Shown here piece by piece: positions 24,252 through 35,788 of a stretch of 64,000 nt of DNA; position 1 is the stretch's first letter, and every line of letters begins with the position of its first letter. Origin of the DNA: SAR116 cluster bacterium AG-325-I21 (lineage in GTDB: Bacteria > Pseudomonadota > Alphaproteobacteria > Puniceispirillales > Puniceispirillaceae); NCBI GenBank assembly GCA_003282865.1, contig QBYK01000001.1, forward strand, positions 1-64,000. The letters run 5' to 3'. Below the pieces are notes generated by a model. That model did not search any database. It was not told where the DNA came from and worked only from the letters and a program-made list of their open reading frames with translations. A program made the position numbers and the translations under genes.

Positions 24252-25040
24252 ATGCACGCAAAAAAATTGTTAAGCGGCAAGCGTGGCCTTGTGATGGGGG
24301 TTGCTAATGACAAATCTATTGCATGGGGCATTGCTGAAGCCGCGGCAAACCAAGGGGCCGAGGTTGCTTTTTCCTTCCAAATGGAAGGATTTGGAAAACG
24401 CCTCGCTCCATTGGCAGACTCGATTGGATCAAAAATCATGATCGAATGTGATGTTGCCCAAGAGGGGGCGGTTGATAATTGTTTTACCGAATTGGCAACC
24501 CATTGGCCAACGATTGATTTTGTTGTCCATGCGCTGGCCTATTCCGATAAAAACGAATTAAAAGGCGCCTATATGAACACCAGCCGGGATAATTTTGCAA
24601 ATACCCTGATGGTATCAGCTTATTCCTTTACCGAGGTTGCCCGCGCCGCAAGCACCATGATGCCTGTTGGCGGGTCCTTAGTCACATTAAGTTTTCTTGG
24701 CGCCCAGCGCAGCACCCCAAACTATAATGTTATGGGCGTCGCCAAGGCTGCACTAGAAGCATCAGTGCGATATCTTGCGGTTGATCTTGGCGGACAGAAT
24801 ATCCGAGTGAACACACTGTCGGCTGGGCCAATGCGCACCCTTGCCGGTGCTGCAATTACAGGAGCTAGACATATTTTCCGCCATTCCGAACATAACGCCC
24901 CCTTGCAGCGCAATCCAGGTCTGGAAGATGTTGGCCGGGCTGGGATTTATCTGTTATCTGACCTGTCATCAGGGGTAACTGGCGAGGTGCATTTTGTTGA
25001 TGGTGGCTATAATAGCGTTGGCATTCCGAACGAGTCCTAA
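24252..25040 (+). CDS. fabI: enoyl-ACP reductase (NADH)
   Basis: GKRGLVMGVANDKSIAWGIAEAAANQGAEVAFSFQ, YNVMGVAKAALEASVRYLA. Confidence 0.97.
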   Translation: MHAKKLLSGKRGLVMGVANDKSIAWGIAEAAANQGAEVAFSFQMEGFGKRLAPLADSIGSKIMIECDVAQEGAVDNCFTELATHWPTIDFVVHALAYSDKNELKGAYMNTSRDNFANTLMVSAYSFTEVARAASTMMPVGGSLVTLSFLGAQRSTPNYNVMGVAKAALEASVRYLAVDLGGQNIRVNTLSAGPMRTLAGAAITGARHIFRHSEHNAPLQRNPGLEDVGRAGIYLLSDLSSGVTGEVHFVDGGYNSVGIPNES

Positions 25041-25071
25041 TGCTAACCTTGATAACAAAAATCGTAGTCTT

Positions 25072-25105
25072 AAAAAGACAGCACTAAATAGCACTGCCTT
25101 TTTTT
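25072..25105. terminator. intrinsic terminator between convergent fabI and pnp
   Basis: AAAAAGACAG...CTGCCTTTTTT; better paired on the minus strand (G:U) for pnp. Confidence 0.7.
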
Positions 25106-25121
25106 AGGTCACGAGGTTTCG

Positions 25122-27236
25122 TTAGTGTGTTTCAGGTGCAATATCAAGGTCGGCGCCTGACTCCTGGTCAACGCGCTTCATTGACAGCTTCACCTTACCA
25201 CGATCATCAAAACCGATGACCTTAACCTTAACTATGTCACCCTCCTTGCATATATCGGTAGTTTTTTCAGTGCGGCCATTCTGCAATTCGGAAATATGCA
25301 CAAGACCATCCTTAGCTCCAAGGAAATTAACAAATGCACCAAAATCAACAGTTTTGACAACAGTACCGTCATAAATAACGTCAAGTTCAGGCTCGGCAAC
25401 GATATCGCGGATCCGCGCAACGGCGGCCTCGCCAGATGTCCCCGACACAGCAGCAATCTTAACCGTTCCATCATCTTCAATATCAATTTTAGCGCCTGTT
25501 TCCTCACAGATTTCACGGATGATTTTTCCACCGGGGCCAATGATATCACGAATTTTATCAACCGAAATTTTCAAGGTAGTAATCTTTGGTGCGCTATCTG
25601 CAAGATCATCACGGGCCGAGGTGAGGGCTTTACCCATTTCATCAAGAATATGAATCCGGCCTTCACGCGCCTGATCAAGTGCAATCTGCATAATTTCCGG
25701 CGTTATAGAAGTGATTTTTATGTCCATCTGCAACGATGTCACACCTGTTGCTGAACCAGCCACTTTAAAATCCATATCGCCGAGATGGTCTTCATCACCC
25801 AGAATATCGGATAGAACGGCAAAATTATCGCCCTCTTTTATAAGGCCCATCGCAATACCGGCAACAGGACGCTTAATCGGCACACCTGCGTCCATCATTG
25901 CCAATGATCCACCACAAACGGTCGCCATTGATGACGATCCATTTGACTCGGTGATCTCAGATACCAGTCGGATGGTATAAGGGAACTCCTCTTTACTTGG
26001 GAGCAGTGGGCGAAGAGCACGCCATGCCAATTTACCATGACCAATTTCGCGGCGACCGGGCGAGCCAACCCTGCCAGCTTCACCAACGGAATAAGGTGGA
26101 AAATTATAGTGCAGCATAAAGCTTGACCGGCTCTCACCAACTAACGCATCAATAATTTGTTCATCTTGGCCCGTACCAAGTGTAGCAACGACCATGGCTT
26201 GTGTTTCCCCACGGGTGAACAAGGATGAACCATGAGCGCGGGGTAGAAATCCAGCTTCGGAAACGATTTTTCGGACTGTTTTTGTATCACGGCCATCAAT
26301 ACGCACGCCTGTTTTCAAAATAGCGCCGCGAACAATATCAGCTTCCATGCCTTTGACAAGGCCGCCAACGAGAACCGGGTCATACTCCTCACCAACTGCT
26401 ACCTTCGCCTCAGATCGCACCTTATTAAGAGCAGTCTGACGCTCAGACTTATCCGCCACCTTATATGCAGCGTTAAAGCCCTTGCTGAAACTTTTCAACA
26501 CCTTATTGATATCATCAATTTCAGCTGGCTCGGGTGGCAAGTCACGCGGCTCTTTTGCGCAAGACTCAGCTAGTTCGATAATCGCATCAATGACCGGTTT
26601 AATGTTATCATGGCCAAAATTCACCGCGCCAAGCATAACTGCCTCAGACAATTCCTTGGCTTCAGATTCAACCATCAACACGCCTTCGTGCGTGCCGGCC
26701 ATTACCATATCCAACTCGCTAACTTCCATCTGGTCAACAGTTGGATTCAGCACGTAGGCGCCATCAATCCAACCAATGCGAGCAGCCGCAATAGGGCCAA
26801 GGAAAGGAACACCAGACAGGGTCAATGCTGCCGATGCACCAACTAATGCGGCGATGTCTGGATTGTTTTCCATATCATGTGCAAGCACAGTACAAATAAC
26901 CTGTGTTTCACATTTGAATGATTTTGGGAAAAGCGGGCGGATTGGACGATCGATCAGCCGGCAAACCAACGTTTCATTTTCTGACGGCCGGCCTTCACGC
27001 TTGAAAAAGCCACCCGGGATTTTTCCTGCAGCAAAGGCCTTCTCCTGATAGTTTACGGTCAACGGAAAAAAGTCCTGACCAGGCTTTGGGCTATGGGCCG
27101 CAACAGCCGTACACAATACTTTTGTTTCGCCAAGGCTAACCATAACGGCACCATCGGCTTGACGGGCAACTTTACCAGTTTCTAGGGCCAAAGTTGTACC
27201 GCCCCATTCCATTTCTTTGCGGAATAACTTGAACAT
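25122..27236 (-). CDS. pnp: polyribonucleotide nucleotidyltransferase
   Basis: 704 aa; RNase PH domains, KH domain ([26 protein letters not shown]), S1 domain. Confidence 0.98.
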   Translation of the reverse strand: MFKLFRKEMEWGGTTLALETGKVARQADGAVMVSLGETKVLCTAVAAHSPKPGQDFFPLTVNYQEKAFAAGKIPGGFFKREGRPSENETLVCRLIDRPIRPLFPKSFKCETQVICTVLAHDMENNPDIAALVGASAALTLSGVPFLGPIAAARIGWIDGAYVLNPTVDQMEVSELDMVMAGTHEGVLMVESEAKELSEAVMLGAVNFGHDNIKPVIDAIIELAESCAKEPRDLPPEPAEIDDINKVLKSFSKGFNAAYKVADKSERQTALNKVRSEAKVAVGEEYDPVLVGGLVKGMEADIVRGAILKTGVRIDGRDTKTVRKIVSEAGFLPRAHGSSLFTRGETQAMVVATLGTGQDEQIIDALVGESRSSFMLHYNFPPYSVGEAGRVGSPGRREIGHGKLAWRALRPLLPSKEEFPYTIRLVSEITESNGSSSMATVCGGSLAMMDAGVPIKRPVAGIAMGLIKEGDNFAVLSDILGDEDHLGDMDFKVAGSATGVTSLQMDIKITSITPEIMQIALDQAREGRIHILDEMGKALTSARDDLADSAPKITTLKISVDKIRDIIGPGGKIIREICEETGAKIDIEDDGTVKIAAVSGTSGEAAVARIRDIVAEPELDVIYDGTVVKTVDFGAFVNFLGAKDGLVHISELQNGRTEKTTDICKEGDIVKVKVIGFDDRGKVKLSMKRVDQESGADLDIAPETH

Positions 27237-27374
27237 TTATTTTATCTCTTTCATTTCATCTCCATTCCGGCAGTCCGGTAAGAGAACAGCAACACTACAA
27301 TGCCCATCCTCATGATGGCCATTGTTTTGACAAGGGGGTAAATTGTTTTGAAGGTAATCGCGCAGAGTCGGCAT
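27237..27374 (-). CDS. possible unannotated small protein (45 aa) abutting pnp
   Basis: Reverse complement reads MPTLRDYLQNNLPPCQNNGHHEDGHCSVAVLLPDCRNGDEMKEIK, then TAA immediately before the pnp ATG. Below the ORF-track cutoff; frame stays open upstream (TNTARTRLIERAVDER) to a TGA. Confidence 0.4.
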   Translation of the reverse strand: MPTLRDYLQNNLPPCQNNGHHEDGHCSVAVLLPDCRNGDEMKEIK

Positions 27375-27491
27375 ACGTTCATCGACGGCACGCTCAATCA
27401 GCCTTGTTCGCGCCGTGTTTGTTCATTACCCCTTTGATAGATCGCTGTTCTCGCACGCAACGCCAAAAAAAGCAATTAAAATGCATCATGT

Positions 27492-27523
27492 AAAAAGCTG
27501 CCTCACGACGAGGCAAGACAGCT
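27492..27523 (-). terminator. hairpin downstream of rpsO (terminator or processing site)
   Basis: Minus strand AGCTGTCTTGCCTC-GTCGT-GAGGCAGCTTTTTA: stem with a bulge, then T run. Confidence 0.5.
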
Positions 27524-27550
27524 ATCAAAAATCTATTTAGATCGAAAAGC

Positions 27551-27823
27551 CTAGCGACGAAGGCCGAGCTTTTCAATCAGATCTTTGTAGGCTGCAATGT
27601 CGCCAGCCTTTATATAATCGAGCAGGCTACGGCGTTGGCCAACCATGGCCAAAAGACCTCGGCGTGATCCAAAATCCTTTTTATGATCTTTCAGATGTTC
27701 GGTCAGATTGCGAATGCGTTCAGACAAAATAGCGACTTGAACCGATGCAGATCCTGAATCCTTTTCGTTTTTACCAAACTCAGTAATAAGTTCAGCTTTT
27801 CGTTCTTGCGTAATCGACATCAA
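27551..27823 (-). CDS. rpsO: 30S ribosomal protein S15
   Basis: 90 aa; [45 protein letters not shown]. Confidence 0.98.
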   Translation of the reverse strand: MMSITQERKAELITEFGKNEKDSGSASVQVAILSERIRNLTEHLKDHKKDFGSRRGLLAMVGQRRSLLDYIKAGDIAAYKDLIEKLGLRR

Positions 27824-27846
27824 AACCTCCTGTGACCAAGTTTAAT

Positions 27847-28779
27847 TTATATATTCAACACACGAACAGGGCAAACCGCTCCAGCTTTAATCACTACAAA
27901 TGCCACCGGGCGGTTTCCCTCGACAGCGATTGCGGTTACGCCAGTCAAAAGTGCCTGAAACCGGTCTCTCGCCGGAGCAGAGATCGCAGTTAGCGTTTGA
28001 CCATGACGAAGCTTTTTTGCCTCATTCGCCGAAATGGGTAACGCCGGGATGTCGTCCAGCGCACTCAAAACAGGGTGCAAATGTTCGAAAGCCGCGGCAC
28101 TATGCGTCAGAGTTTCCAAAAAATCCAGTGAAATCGAATGGTTTGCGTGAAATTGTCCAACTGAGAGCCGACGGAGCGCTGTCACGTGGGCAGCTGTGTC
28201 AAGATCACGTCCTAAATCGCGGGCTAATGCGCGGATATAAGCTCCTTTGCCGCAAGCCACAAAAAATCGAGCATGTGTTGCATTTGAGGATAAAAGACGA
28301 AAAGATTCAATGTGGATTTGTCGGGGTGTGAGAGTAACTGGCGGGACGCCATTTTGTGCATTACGGGCCAAATGATAGGCCCTCTTACCTTTAATTTTAA
28401 CCGCCGAGTAAAGCGGAGGCACCTGATCAATATAACCTTGATAATACGCCAAGGCAGAATCAACGGCAGAAGCATCAGGCCTATGATTAGACCGACGCGT
28501 TACTGCCCCCTCGCTGTCATCCGTGCTGGTTTCGACACCCCAAGCAAGTTCAAATTCATAAGATTTTTGTTGGCTCATCGCAAAGGAAGTAGTCTTGGTC
28601 GCCTCACCAAGCGCGATCGGCAAAACTCCACTTGCTAAAGGATCTAACGTCCCACCATGACCCGCCTTCGCCGCATCAAAAACACGGCGAACGATAGCTA
28701 CTGCTTTTGCTGAACTTATTCCAATCGGTTTGTCAAGATTAATCCAGCCATGAATGGGCTGCCCTTGTTTACGTGCCAT
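27847..28779 (-). CDS. truB: tRNA pseudouridine(55) synthase
   Basis: GWINLDKPIGISSAKAVAIVRR, GHGGTLDPLASGVLPIALGEATK. Confidence 0.97.
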   Translation of the reverse strand: MARKQGQPIHGWINLDKPIGISSAKAVAIVRRVFDAAKAGHGGTLDPLASGVLPIALGEATKTTSFAMSQQKSYEFELAWGVETSTDDSEGAVTRRSNHRPDASAVDSALAYYQGYIDQVPPLYSAVKIKGKRAYHLARNAQNGVPPVTLTPRQIHIESFRLLSSNATHARFFVACGKGAYIRALARDLGRDLDTAAHVTALRRLSVGQFHANHSISLDFLETLTHSAAAFEHLHPVLSALDDIPALPISANEAKKLRHGQTLTAISAPARDRFQALLTGVTAIAVEGNRPVAFVVIKAGAVCPVRVLNI

Positions 28780-28783
28780 CGGC

Positions 28784-29173
28784 TCATGAGCCCTGCCGGA
28801 TTGCCTTAAAGAGCTGGCTCATCCGAGCCGCATTTTCAAAACTATCATCTAGGTAAAACCGTAATCGAGGGGTTCGCCGCAACTGAACTTTTTTTGCAAC
28901 AAGTGACTGAATTAAGGGCGCCAATTTGTTTAACGCAGGTAAAATAACGTCCGCGTTTACTCCACCAAGTGGCATTGTGTAGACGCGCGCGTTGGCAAGA
29001 TCAGGGCTTACTGAAATTTCTGAAATAGTGATCGACACATTAACAAGATCAGGGTCAAAAAAGTCTTCGCGCATCAGAATTTCTGATAGAGCATGCCGCA
29101 AGGTCTCTCCAACACGTAATTGACGCTGGCTTGGAACTTTAGCAGTTTGCGAACGACCCGATTTTGACGGCAT
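28784..29173 (-). CDS. rbfA: ribosome-binding factor A
   Basis: QRQLRVGETLRHALSEIL, ISVSPDLANARVYTMPLG; likely start at internal Met 29173 (ORF opens to 29224). Confidence 0.94.
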   Translation of the reverse strand: MPSKSGRSQTAKVPSQRQLRVGETLRHALSEILMREDFFDPDLVNVSITISEISVSPDLANARVYTMPLGGVNADVILPALNKLAPLIQSLVAKKVQLRRTPRLRFYLDDSFENAARMSQLFKAIRQGS

Positions 29174-29269
29174 TAGCCTGATCCTCTTATTACAGCCCTT
29201 CTGAGTAAAAGTGAGCCGGCCCAATAATAGAGTGTTTGGCTAGCTACCCAGTCGTCATTTGAAAAGTTG

Positions 29270-31876
29270 CTAATCCAGCGTCCTTGCAACTTCGCGAAGT
29301 TCAAAGCATTCGATCACATCACCTTCTTGAATGTCTGAATAACTCTCAAATCCCATGCCGCATTCTAAACTCTCACGAACTTCCTTAACTTCGTCCTTAA
29401 ATCTTTTAAGGGTTTTAAGCGAACCTTCATGTATAACCACATTATCTCGCAACAAACGCACTTTGCATCCACGCTTGATAACACCCTGAGTGACAAGACA
29501 ACCGGCCACCTTGCCAATTTTCGACACACCAAAAACCTGGCGGATTTCCGCATAGCCGATAAAATCTTCCTGAGTATCGGGGCTAAGAAGCCCACCCATT
29601 GCCGTTTTCACTTCATCAATTAGTTCATAAATAATTGAATGGTATCGTATTTCTACACCATCACGTTTTGCTAAATCTCGTGCTTGCGGTATTGCCCTGA
29701 CATTAAAACCAACCACGATGGCGTTGGAAGCTGAGGCCAGGCTGATATCAGATTCGCTCAATGCACCAACACCTGCGGAAAGAAGGCGTACTTTCACTTG
29801 TTCCGTGCCCAGCTTTTCCAGTGCTACTCGGATCGCCTCAAGCGAGCCATGAACATCTGTCTTGATTACTACCGGCAATTCTTCGGCTTCACCAGCGGCA
29901 ATCGCAGATAGCATCTGTTCAACTGAACCTCGTGCCCCTCGCGCCGCCTCATGGTCACGGTTTCGCCGTTTACGGTATTCAGCAATTTCACGCGCTCGAG
30001 CCTCACTCTCAACAACCACACAGCTATCACCCGCCATTGGCGTGCCATTTAATCCCAAAATCTCAACCGGCTGGCCAGGTTCAGCAGATTCCAATGTCTT
30101 GCCACGGTCATCCAGTAGCGCACGGACACGACCACTTTCAGCCCCAATCACAAAGATGTCACCTTGCTTTAAAGTTCCTCGTTGAACTAGCACCGTAGCA
30201 ACCGATCCTTTGCCACGTTCCACCTTTGATTCCACAACGACGCCTTCAGCTGGCCGATCTGGATTTGCTTTCAGCTCGAGAAGTTCAGCCTGTAGCATAA
30301 TAGCTTCTTCAAGCTTATTGAGCCCCATCCCAGTATGGGCGGAGACATCAACACACAAAACATCACCACCAAAATCTTCAGTGATGATCTCATGCTGCAG
30401 CAGATCACTGCGGACTCGCGCCGGATCAGCTTCCGGTTTATCACACTTATTAACTGCAACAATCGTCGGACATCCCGCTGCTTTGGCATGATTTATTGCT
30501 TCGATGGTTTGCATCATCACAGAGTCATCAGCCGCCACAACAAGAACCACAATATCGGTGATATCTGCACCGCGCGAACGCATTTGGGTGAAGGCTTCAT
30601 GACCCGGCGTATCAATAAAAGTGATCACATTGTCAGCAATAGTATTGATCTGGTAAGCACCAATATGCTGAGTAATGCCACCCGACTCTCCCGCGGCAAC
30701 ATCCGTTCGACGAATGGAGTCAAGCAGGCTTGTTTTTCCATGGTCAACATGACCCATAACGGTGACGACAGGTGGACGGGATTTTAAGCTTTCGGACGGA
30801 TCATCCTCGCCACTGAGACCAATCTCAATATCAGATTCTGATACACGCTGAGCACGATGACCAAATTCCCCAACAACTAATTCAGCAGTTTCGCCATCAA
30901 TCGGCTGGGTCGCTGTTGCCATGATACCAATTTTCATGAGCTCTTTTACAACATCTGCTGTCCGCTCGGCCATCCGATTGGCCAATTCCCCAACTGTAAT
31001 ATTATCAGGGATCACCACATCACGAACTTGTTTGACCTGAGGCTGCTCTTCGCGCATGCGCGCACGCTCACGCTGACGTTTTACTGAAGCCAATGACCTT
31101 TGACGCCGGTTATCATCACCAGACAATGCTTGTGTAATGGTCATTTTTCCTGATTGGCGACGACCACCAGCCTCGCGACGCGGCGCGGGGCGACGAGGGG
31201 CCATTTCTTCGGCCTCGCGACGGCGGCGACTTTGAACTTCTGTTGGGGTTGGCCCAAATTTATTAACATTAGCAGCGTCACGCAATGCATGAATGTTTGT
31301 CTGCTTACGAGCAGCCTGTGCGTCAGCATTTTTTTTATTTTCTTCACTGCGACGGCGCTCCTCACTGGCTTCAATCTCTTGTAACTCTGCGAGTTCAGCG
31401 GCCCGGCGCGCGGAAATGGCGTCTATTGGCACTTCTGCTGACGATGCTTTTTTTGTATCAACCGCGACATCTTCAGCTGCTAACGACATATCAGTGTCAA
31501 TAGCCGTTTGGGCACCATCATCAGAGGTGTGTTCAGTAGCCTCAACGGATATTTCAGTTTTAGCCAGCCCTTCTTTCAGGGCACGGACACGAGCAGCACG
31601 TTCCTGAGCCGTTAGCCGATCATCTGCAGCGGGAGATTTAGCAGTGACAGAATGTACTGGCGCTGCGGGCACATCTGGCTTAACAACGTCTGCCGGTGCC
31701 GAAGAGCTGCGGCCAGGTGCAACTGGTGCTCGCTTACGCCGAACTTCGACCTGAACAGTTTTTCGTGCACCACCGACTGATGGTCCTGCCCGTAGCTTAC
31801 TGGCATCAATATTGCCAAGCGTCAGTTTGCCACCTGATAGGCTCAGTTTTTTTTGTTTGCTACTATCGTCACTCAT
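29270..31876 (-). CDS. infB: translation initiation factor IF-2
   Basis: 868 aa; [47 protein letters not shown]. Confidence 0.98.
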   Translation of the reverse strand: MSDDSSKQKKLSLSGGKLTLGNIDASKLRAGPSVGGARKTVQVEVRRKRAPVAPGRSSSAPADVVKPDVPAAPVHSVTAKSPAADDRLTAQERAARVRALKEGLAKTEISVEATEHTSDDGAQTAIDTDMSLAAEDVAVDTKKASSAEVPIDAISARRAAELAELQEIEASEERRRSEENKKNADAQAARKQTNIHALRDAANVNKFGPTPTEVQSRRRREAEEMAPRRPAPRREAGGRRQSGKMTITQALSGDDNRRQRSLASVKRQRERARMREEQPQVKQVRDVVIPDNITVGELANRMAERTADVVKELMKIGIMATATQPIDGETAELVVGEFGHRAQRVSESDIEIGLSGEDDPSESLKSRPPVVTVMGHVDHGKTSLLDSIRRTDVAAGESGGITQHIGAYQINTIADNVITFIDTPGHEAFTQMRSRGADITDIVVLVVAADDSVMMQTIEAINHAKAAGCPTIVAVNKCDKPEADPARVRSDLLQHEIITEDFGGDVLCVDVSAHTGMGLNKLEEAIMLQAELLELKANPDRPAEGVVVESKVERGKGSVATVLVQRGTLKQGDIFVIGAESGRVRALLDDRGKTLESAEPGQPVEILGLNGTPMAGDSCVVVESEARAREIAEYRKRRNRDHEAARGARGSVEQMLSAIAAGEAEELPVVIKTDVHGSLEAIRVALEKLGTEQVKVRLLSAGVGALSESDISLASASNAIVVGFNVRAIPQARDLAKRDGVEIRYHSIIYELIDEVKTAMGGLLSPDTQEDFIGYAEIRQVFGVSKIGKVAGCLVTQGVIKRGCKVRLLRDNVVIHEGSLKTLKRFKDEVKEVRESLECGMGFESYSDIQEGDVIECFELREVARTLD

Positions 31877-31940
31877 CTTGAACCTTTCTTGGTTTCGGCT
31901 ATATTGCGATTATGCACGCCCCGTAGCTGAACCGATTAGT

Positions 31941-32555
31941 CTAGGTGATACACCGGTCAGGCAGGTCATTACAACCCGCTGTGGTATAAAACCCGTCTAA
32001 ACGCATAATATCTTCATAAATAATCCGCACTAATTTAAGGGATCCGGGACCACCTGACACACGCAGACCTGCAAAGGTAAGGTTGTCTCTGCCAAAAATC
32101 TGGCCAAGTTCAGCTGAGCTCAGAGATTGGCTGACCCAATCGACACCGAGCTTCGATTTCAATTTACGGAGTTCGCGCGGTGACGCGTCTGTTGCAGCTA
32201 ACAAGCCGTTAAAATGGCCCTCAGCCAATAATTTACCACCTCCACCGAGAAGCACACCACATTTTCTGGCCATTGACCCTGTGGCAATGATGCGAGCACG
32301 CAAACCACTAGCAATTAATGCAATATCTGAATCTAATGATTGCAAGCCAGCCCCCAATGTTCGCTTGAAATGACCTTTTTGGTCAGCAATGCGAATAGCG
32401 GCATCATTTGCGGCTACCCATGCGCCCCGACCAGGCAAACGGCCCACGAGATCTGCAACGGCGAAACCAGCCGGCGCAATGACAAACCGTATTAGTTTAT
32501 ATGCGGGGAGGTTTTGCCCGGTTGCAATACAGGTGCGCTCAGCCATGACCAGCAA
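31941..32555 (-). CDS. YlxR/DUF448 RNA-binding protein with L7Ae-like C-terminal region
   Basis: ERTCIATGQNLPAYKLIRFVI, GRLPGRGAWV; between nusA and infB. Confidence 0.88.
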   Translation of the reverse strand: MLVMAERTCIATGQNLPAYKLIRFVIAPAGFAVADLVGRLPGRGAWVAANDAAIRIADQKGHFKRTLGAGLQSLDSDIALIASGLRARIIATGSMARKCGVLLGGGGKLLAEGHFNGLLAATDASPRELRKLKSKLGVDWVSQSLSSAELGQIFGRDNLTFAGLRVSGGPGSLKLVRIIYEDIMRLDGFYTTAGCNDLPDRCIT

Positions 32556-32566
32556 CTTCTCATGGC

Positions 32567-34150
32567 CTAACTGTCAGATACAGCTGGCTGGTCACCGGTG
32601 TGTGCAACTTCTTTGGCTTCTGCCGCTCCAGCAGCATCTTCATCCTCAAACCAGTGCGCACGCGCTGCCATAATGATATCCCCAGCCTCGCCATCATCGC
32701 TCAACCCATGCTGGCCTAGAAATTCAAGAAGTTCCTCATTATCAAGTCCGGCTAGATCGTCAAGGCTTCGGATATCATTTTCCGCAAGAGTCAACAACAT
32801 TGCAAGACTGATATATTCAAATGCGCGCAGATCATCAGTCACCTTCATCTCATCAAGGGCGGCGTTAATCCGTTTTGACTCACGCTCAACGTACTCAACA
32901 GCACGGTTCTGCAACTCACCAGCGATATCTTCATCAAATCCTTGGATAGCAGACAGTTCTTCGCTTGTGCTTTCAGCAATTTCTTCGGGAAAAACAAAAC
33001 CCTCAGCTACAAGAAGGTGTGCGATTACGTCATCAATATTTAGGGCCTCAATGAAGCGGGTGGACCGCGTCTTAAATTCTTCTTGACGCCGTTCAGATTC
33101 TTCTGCTTCGGTTAGCACATCAATATACCAGCCCGATAATTGGGATGCTAAGCGAACATTCTGACCGCGGCGCCCGATGGCAAGACTGAGCTGATCGTCA
33201 GGCACCACAACTTCCATCCGGCCAGCAACCTCATCCATGACTACTTTTGCGACTTCAGCGGGGGCCAGCGCATTCACGACAAATGCAGCTGGATCCTCGA
33301 CATAGGGAATAATTTCAACTTTTTCCCCCTGTAATTCGCCAACAACAGCCTGCACACGGCTCCCACGCATACCAACGCATGCTCCGACAGGGTCAATACC
33401 TGGGTCGTTAGACAAAACAGAAATTTTTGCCCGGCTACCTGGCTCTCGGGCAACACGCTTGATTTCGATAATACCATCGTAAATCTCTGGCACTTCTTGG
33501 GTGAACAACTTAGCCATAAATTCATTACAGGCACGCGAGAGAAAAATTTGAGGCCCGCGTGGTTCTTCACGAACATCAATAATGTAAGCACGAACACGAT
33601 CACCTTGACGCAGATTCTCTCTTGGAATCATCTCCTCACGGCGAACCACTGCTTCCGCGCGACCAAGGTCGACTGTAATGGAGTAACTTTCCGCACGTTT
33701 CACTGTTCCCACAACAATTTCACCAATCCGGTCTTTATATTCCTCAAACTGGCGGGCCCTCTCCGCATCACGCACCTTTTGTGATATCACCTGTTTAGCG
33801 GTTTGCGCTGCGATGCGGCCAAATTCAATCGGAGGTAAAGATTGGCGCCAGAACTCGCCGGCAGCAAGCGGTGGCTTCTGCCTCGCGCCCTCGGCAGTGC
33901 TCATCTGAATTGATTCATCCTCAACCTCTTCTACGACCTCAATCCATCGCTCCAAACGGATCGCCCCAGTCTTGCGATCAATCATCGCCCGAATATCCCG
34001 ATCAAGCCCATATTTTGCGCGGCCTGCCTTTTGAATGGCTTCTTCCATTGCAAGCATAACCTCCTCACGCTCAATCGATTTCTCACGTGCCACCACGTCG
34101 GCAACCTGAATAAGCTCGAGGCCAGGAATTGATGATGTATCCATAGTCAT
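32567..34150 (-). CDS. nusA: transcription termination/antitermination protein NusA
   Basis: S1, KH (IGRRGQNVRLASQLSGWYIDVLTE) and C-terminal repeats; likely start MTMDTSSIPG at 34150 (ORF opens to 34192). Confidence 0.96.
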   Translation of the reverse strand: MTMDTSSIPGLELIQVADVVAREKSIEREEVMLAMEEAIQKAGRAKYGLDRDIRAMIDRKTGAIRLERWIEVVEEVEDESIQMSTAEGARQKPPLAAGEFWRQSLPPIEFGRIAAQTAKQVISQKVRDAERARQFEEYKDRIGEIVVGTVKRAESYSITVDLGRAEAVVRREEMIPRENLRQGDRVRAYIIDVREEPRGPQIFLSRACNEFMAKLFTQEVPEIYDGIIEIKRVAREPGSRAKISVLSNDPGIDPVGACVGMRGSRVQAVVGELQGEKVEIIPYVEDPAAFVVNALAPAEVAKVVMDEVAGRMEVVVPDDQLSLAIGRRGQNVRLASQLSGWYIDVLTEAEESERRQEEFKTRSTRFIEALNIDDVIAHLLVAEGFVFPEEIAESTSEELSAIQGFDEDIAGELQNRAVEYVERESKRINAALDEMKVTDDLRAFEYISLAMLLTLAENDIRSLDDLAGLDNEELLEFLGQHGLSDDGEAGDIIMAARAHWFEDEDAAGAAEAKEVAHTGDQPAVSDS

Positions 34151-34255
34151 TTCACCTTTGGTTTGTTCTCGCCACAACCCTTTGCGGCCCAATCAAAACG
34201 GTATAGTCACAACAAGACCAAACGTCAAATATGCGAGATTCACGCTAATGAACGC

Positions 34256-34807
34256 CTAGACTGCTGCACCCTGCCGGATTAAAATTTCACTAGGGTCAAT
34301 ACGAGCTGATTCAATTTCATTAAAATCAAACTCAAATCGACCAAAACTTGTTTCAATGCCAACTTTTTTATTTGCCGACAAACCTGTAAGCCGTCCTTGA
34401 AATCGACGGCGCCCATCAAGCATCCGCCGCAGGGTAATTTTTGCTAGTTCACCGTTAAACCTTTTAAAGTCTTCGATTCGGGTCAAAGGCCGGTCAATGC
34501 CAGGTGAACTTACCTCGAGGACATAAGCCGAAGCGATTGGGTCATCCACATCAAGCAACACTGAGATGTGACGGCTCAACATCTGGCAATCTTCGACCGT
34601 CATTTCGCGATCTTCCTTTGGCTCAGTCATAATCTGTAACTGATTACGGCCCGCTTTCCCACCCGAGAATTGGACACGAACAAGGGAAAAACCGAGTTCG
34701 TTCATCGCATCTTCAATAATCTGGCTTATTGTAACTTCTATCAAAGTGCCCTCTGAACCAGCGCTTTTTGCTGATGGTTTAGGTACCATTTTAACGTTAT
34801 GTGCCAA
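34256..34807 (-). CDS. rimP: ribosome maturation factor RimP
   Basis: LEVSSPGIDRPLTRIEDFKRFNG; track start is a TTG, alternative ATG at 34789. Confidence 0.94.
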   Translation of the reverse strand: MAHNVKMVPKPSAKSAGSEGTLIEVTISQIIEDAMNELGFSLVRVQFSGGKAGRNQLQIMTEPKEDREMTVEDCQMLSRHISVLLDVDDPIASAYVLEVSSPGIDRPLTRIEDFKRFNGELAKITLRRMLDGRRRFQGRLTGLSANKKVGIETSFGRFEFDFNEIESARIDPSEILIRQGAAV

Positions 34808-34885
34808 GTTATTGTTATGTCACTACCGATAACTGGGAAGGTATTATCCCTGCACATAAATTGATAACACCCAGAAAAAGGCATT

Positions 34886-34914
34886 AAAAAAGGCGGGCCA
34901 GTGGCCCACCGCCT
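34886..34914 (-). terminator. intrinsic terminator downstream of trmB
   Basis: Minus strand GGCGGTGGGCC-ACT-GGCCCGCCTTTTTT: GC-rich stem with a bulge, then T run. Confidence 0.8.
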
Positions 34915-34996
34915 AATTGCGACAGATTCTGTAAATTAACCTATAATATCTATGTACTAAAAAAGCAATAGGCTAGCCGCCACATTGTATAATAGT

Positions 34997-35767
34997 CTAT
35001 CGTTTGTCAGTCATATTTTTTGGATTTCCCTTTGGAGTGGTTTGTGCATAGCGTTCACAACGGCGAAATTGAAACCATGATGACTGCCGTTCAGCCCGAT
35101 CCGCTTTTTTCATGTAGCGTGTTTCTGGCAAGTCGGCCGGGCGTTGGCGCCAGTCAGCTGGGCGCCGAGCTGTCCAAACAAATTCGAAATGAAGGATTGC
35201 GGTCTGCAATAACCAACTTTTTGCCGTAGGTTCATCGCTAGCAAGCACCAATTTACCCCCGGGCCGTATTATCTTAGCAAGCTGATCAAGAAGGGCTGGC
35301 TGGAGAATACGCCGCGCCGCATGGCGCCGTTTTGGCCATGGATCAGGAAACATGATATAGGCGCCAGCTAGACTAGCCGTGTCAATGGTCGGCAGGATTA
35401 GTCGAACATCATCAGGCCAGATACGAATATTACCAAGTTGTTGCTCATCAATATGGCGAAGCAGACTAGCAACACCATTGATATAGGGTTCTGCGCCAAT
35501 AAAGTCACAATCCGGCATTGCAGCTGCGAGTCCAGCAAGATGTTCACCGCCGCCAAAGCCAATTTCCAGAAAGCAGTCGGAATGCCGGCCAAATTGAATA
35601 TTAGGGGATACGGATGGATCAAAGACAAGTTTTGGCAAAACCTCATCCAAACGTCGTTTCATCGATTGCCGAAGAGGACGACCTTTACGACGGCCGAAGA
35701 AGCGGGGGCTTCTTGGCGCCACATCAATTGAAACAGGGTCTTTGTCAGCCATGATTGCCTGTCTCAT
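34997..35767 (-). CDS. trmB: tRNA (guanine-N7-)-methyltransferase
   Basis: FLEIGFGGGEHL, GAYIMFPDPWPKRRHAARR. Confidence 0.96.
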   Translation of the reverse strand: MRQAIMADKDPVSIDVAPRSPRFFGRRKGRPLRQSMKRRLDEVLPKLVFDPSVSPNIQFGRHSDCFLEIGFGGGEHLAGLAAAMPDCDFIGAEPYINGVASLLRHIDEQQLGNIRIWPDDVRLILPTIDTASLAGAYIMFPDPWPKRRHAARRILQPALLDQLAKIIRPGGKLVLASDEPTAKSWLLQTAILHFEFVWTARRPADWRQRPADLPETRYMKKADRAERQSSWFQFRRCERYAQTTPKGNPKNMTDKR

Positions 35768-35788
35768 CCTGTTTTCGCTTCCAAGCGC

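Noticed and set aside
27394-27576. 60-aa minus-strand ORF overlapping the rpsO end
   Set aside because: Overlaps the rpsO 3' end and the downstream hairpin; composition not protein-like. Only its last 11 codons are relevant to the small-ORF finding.
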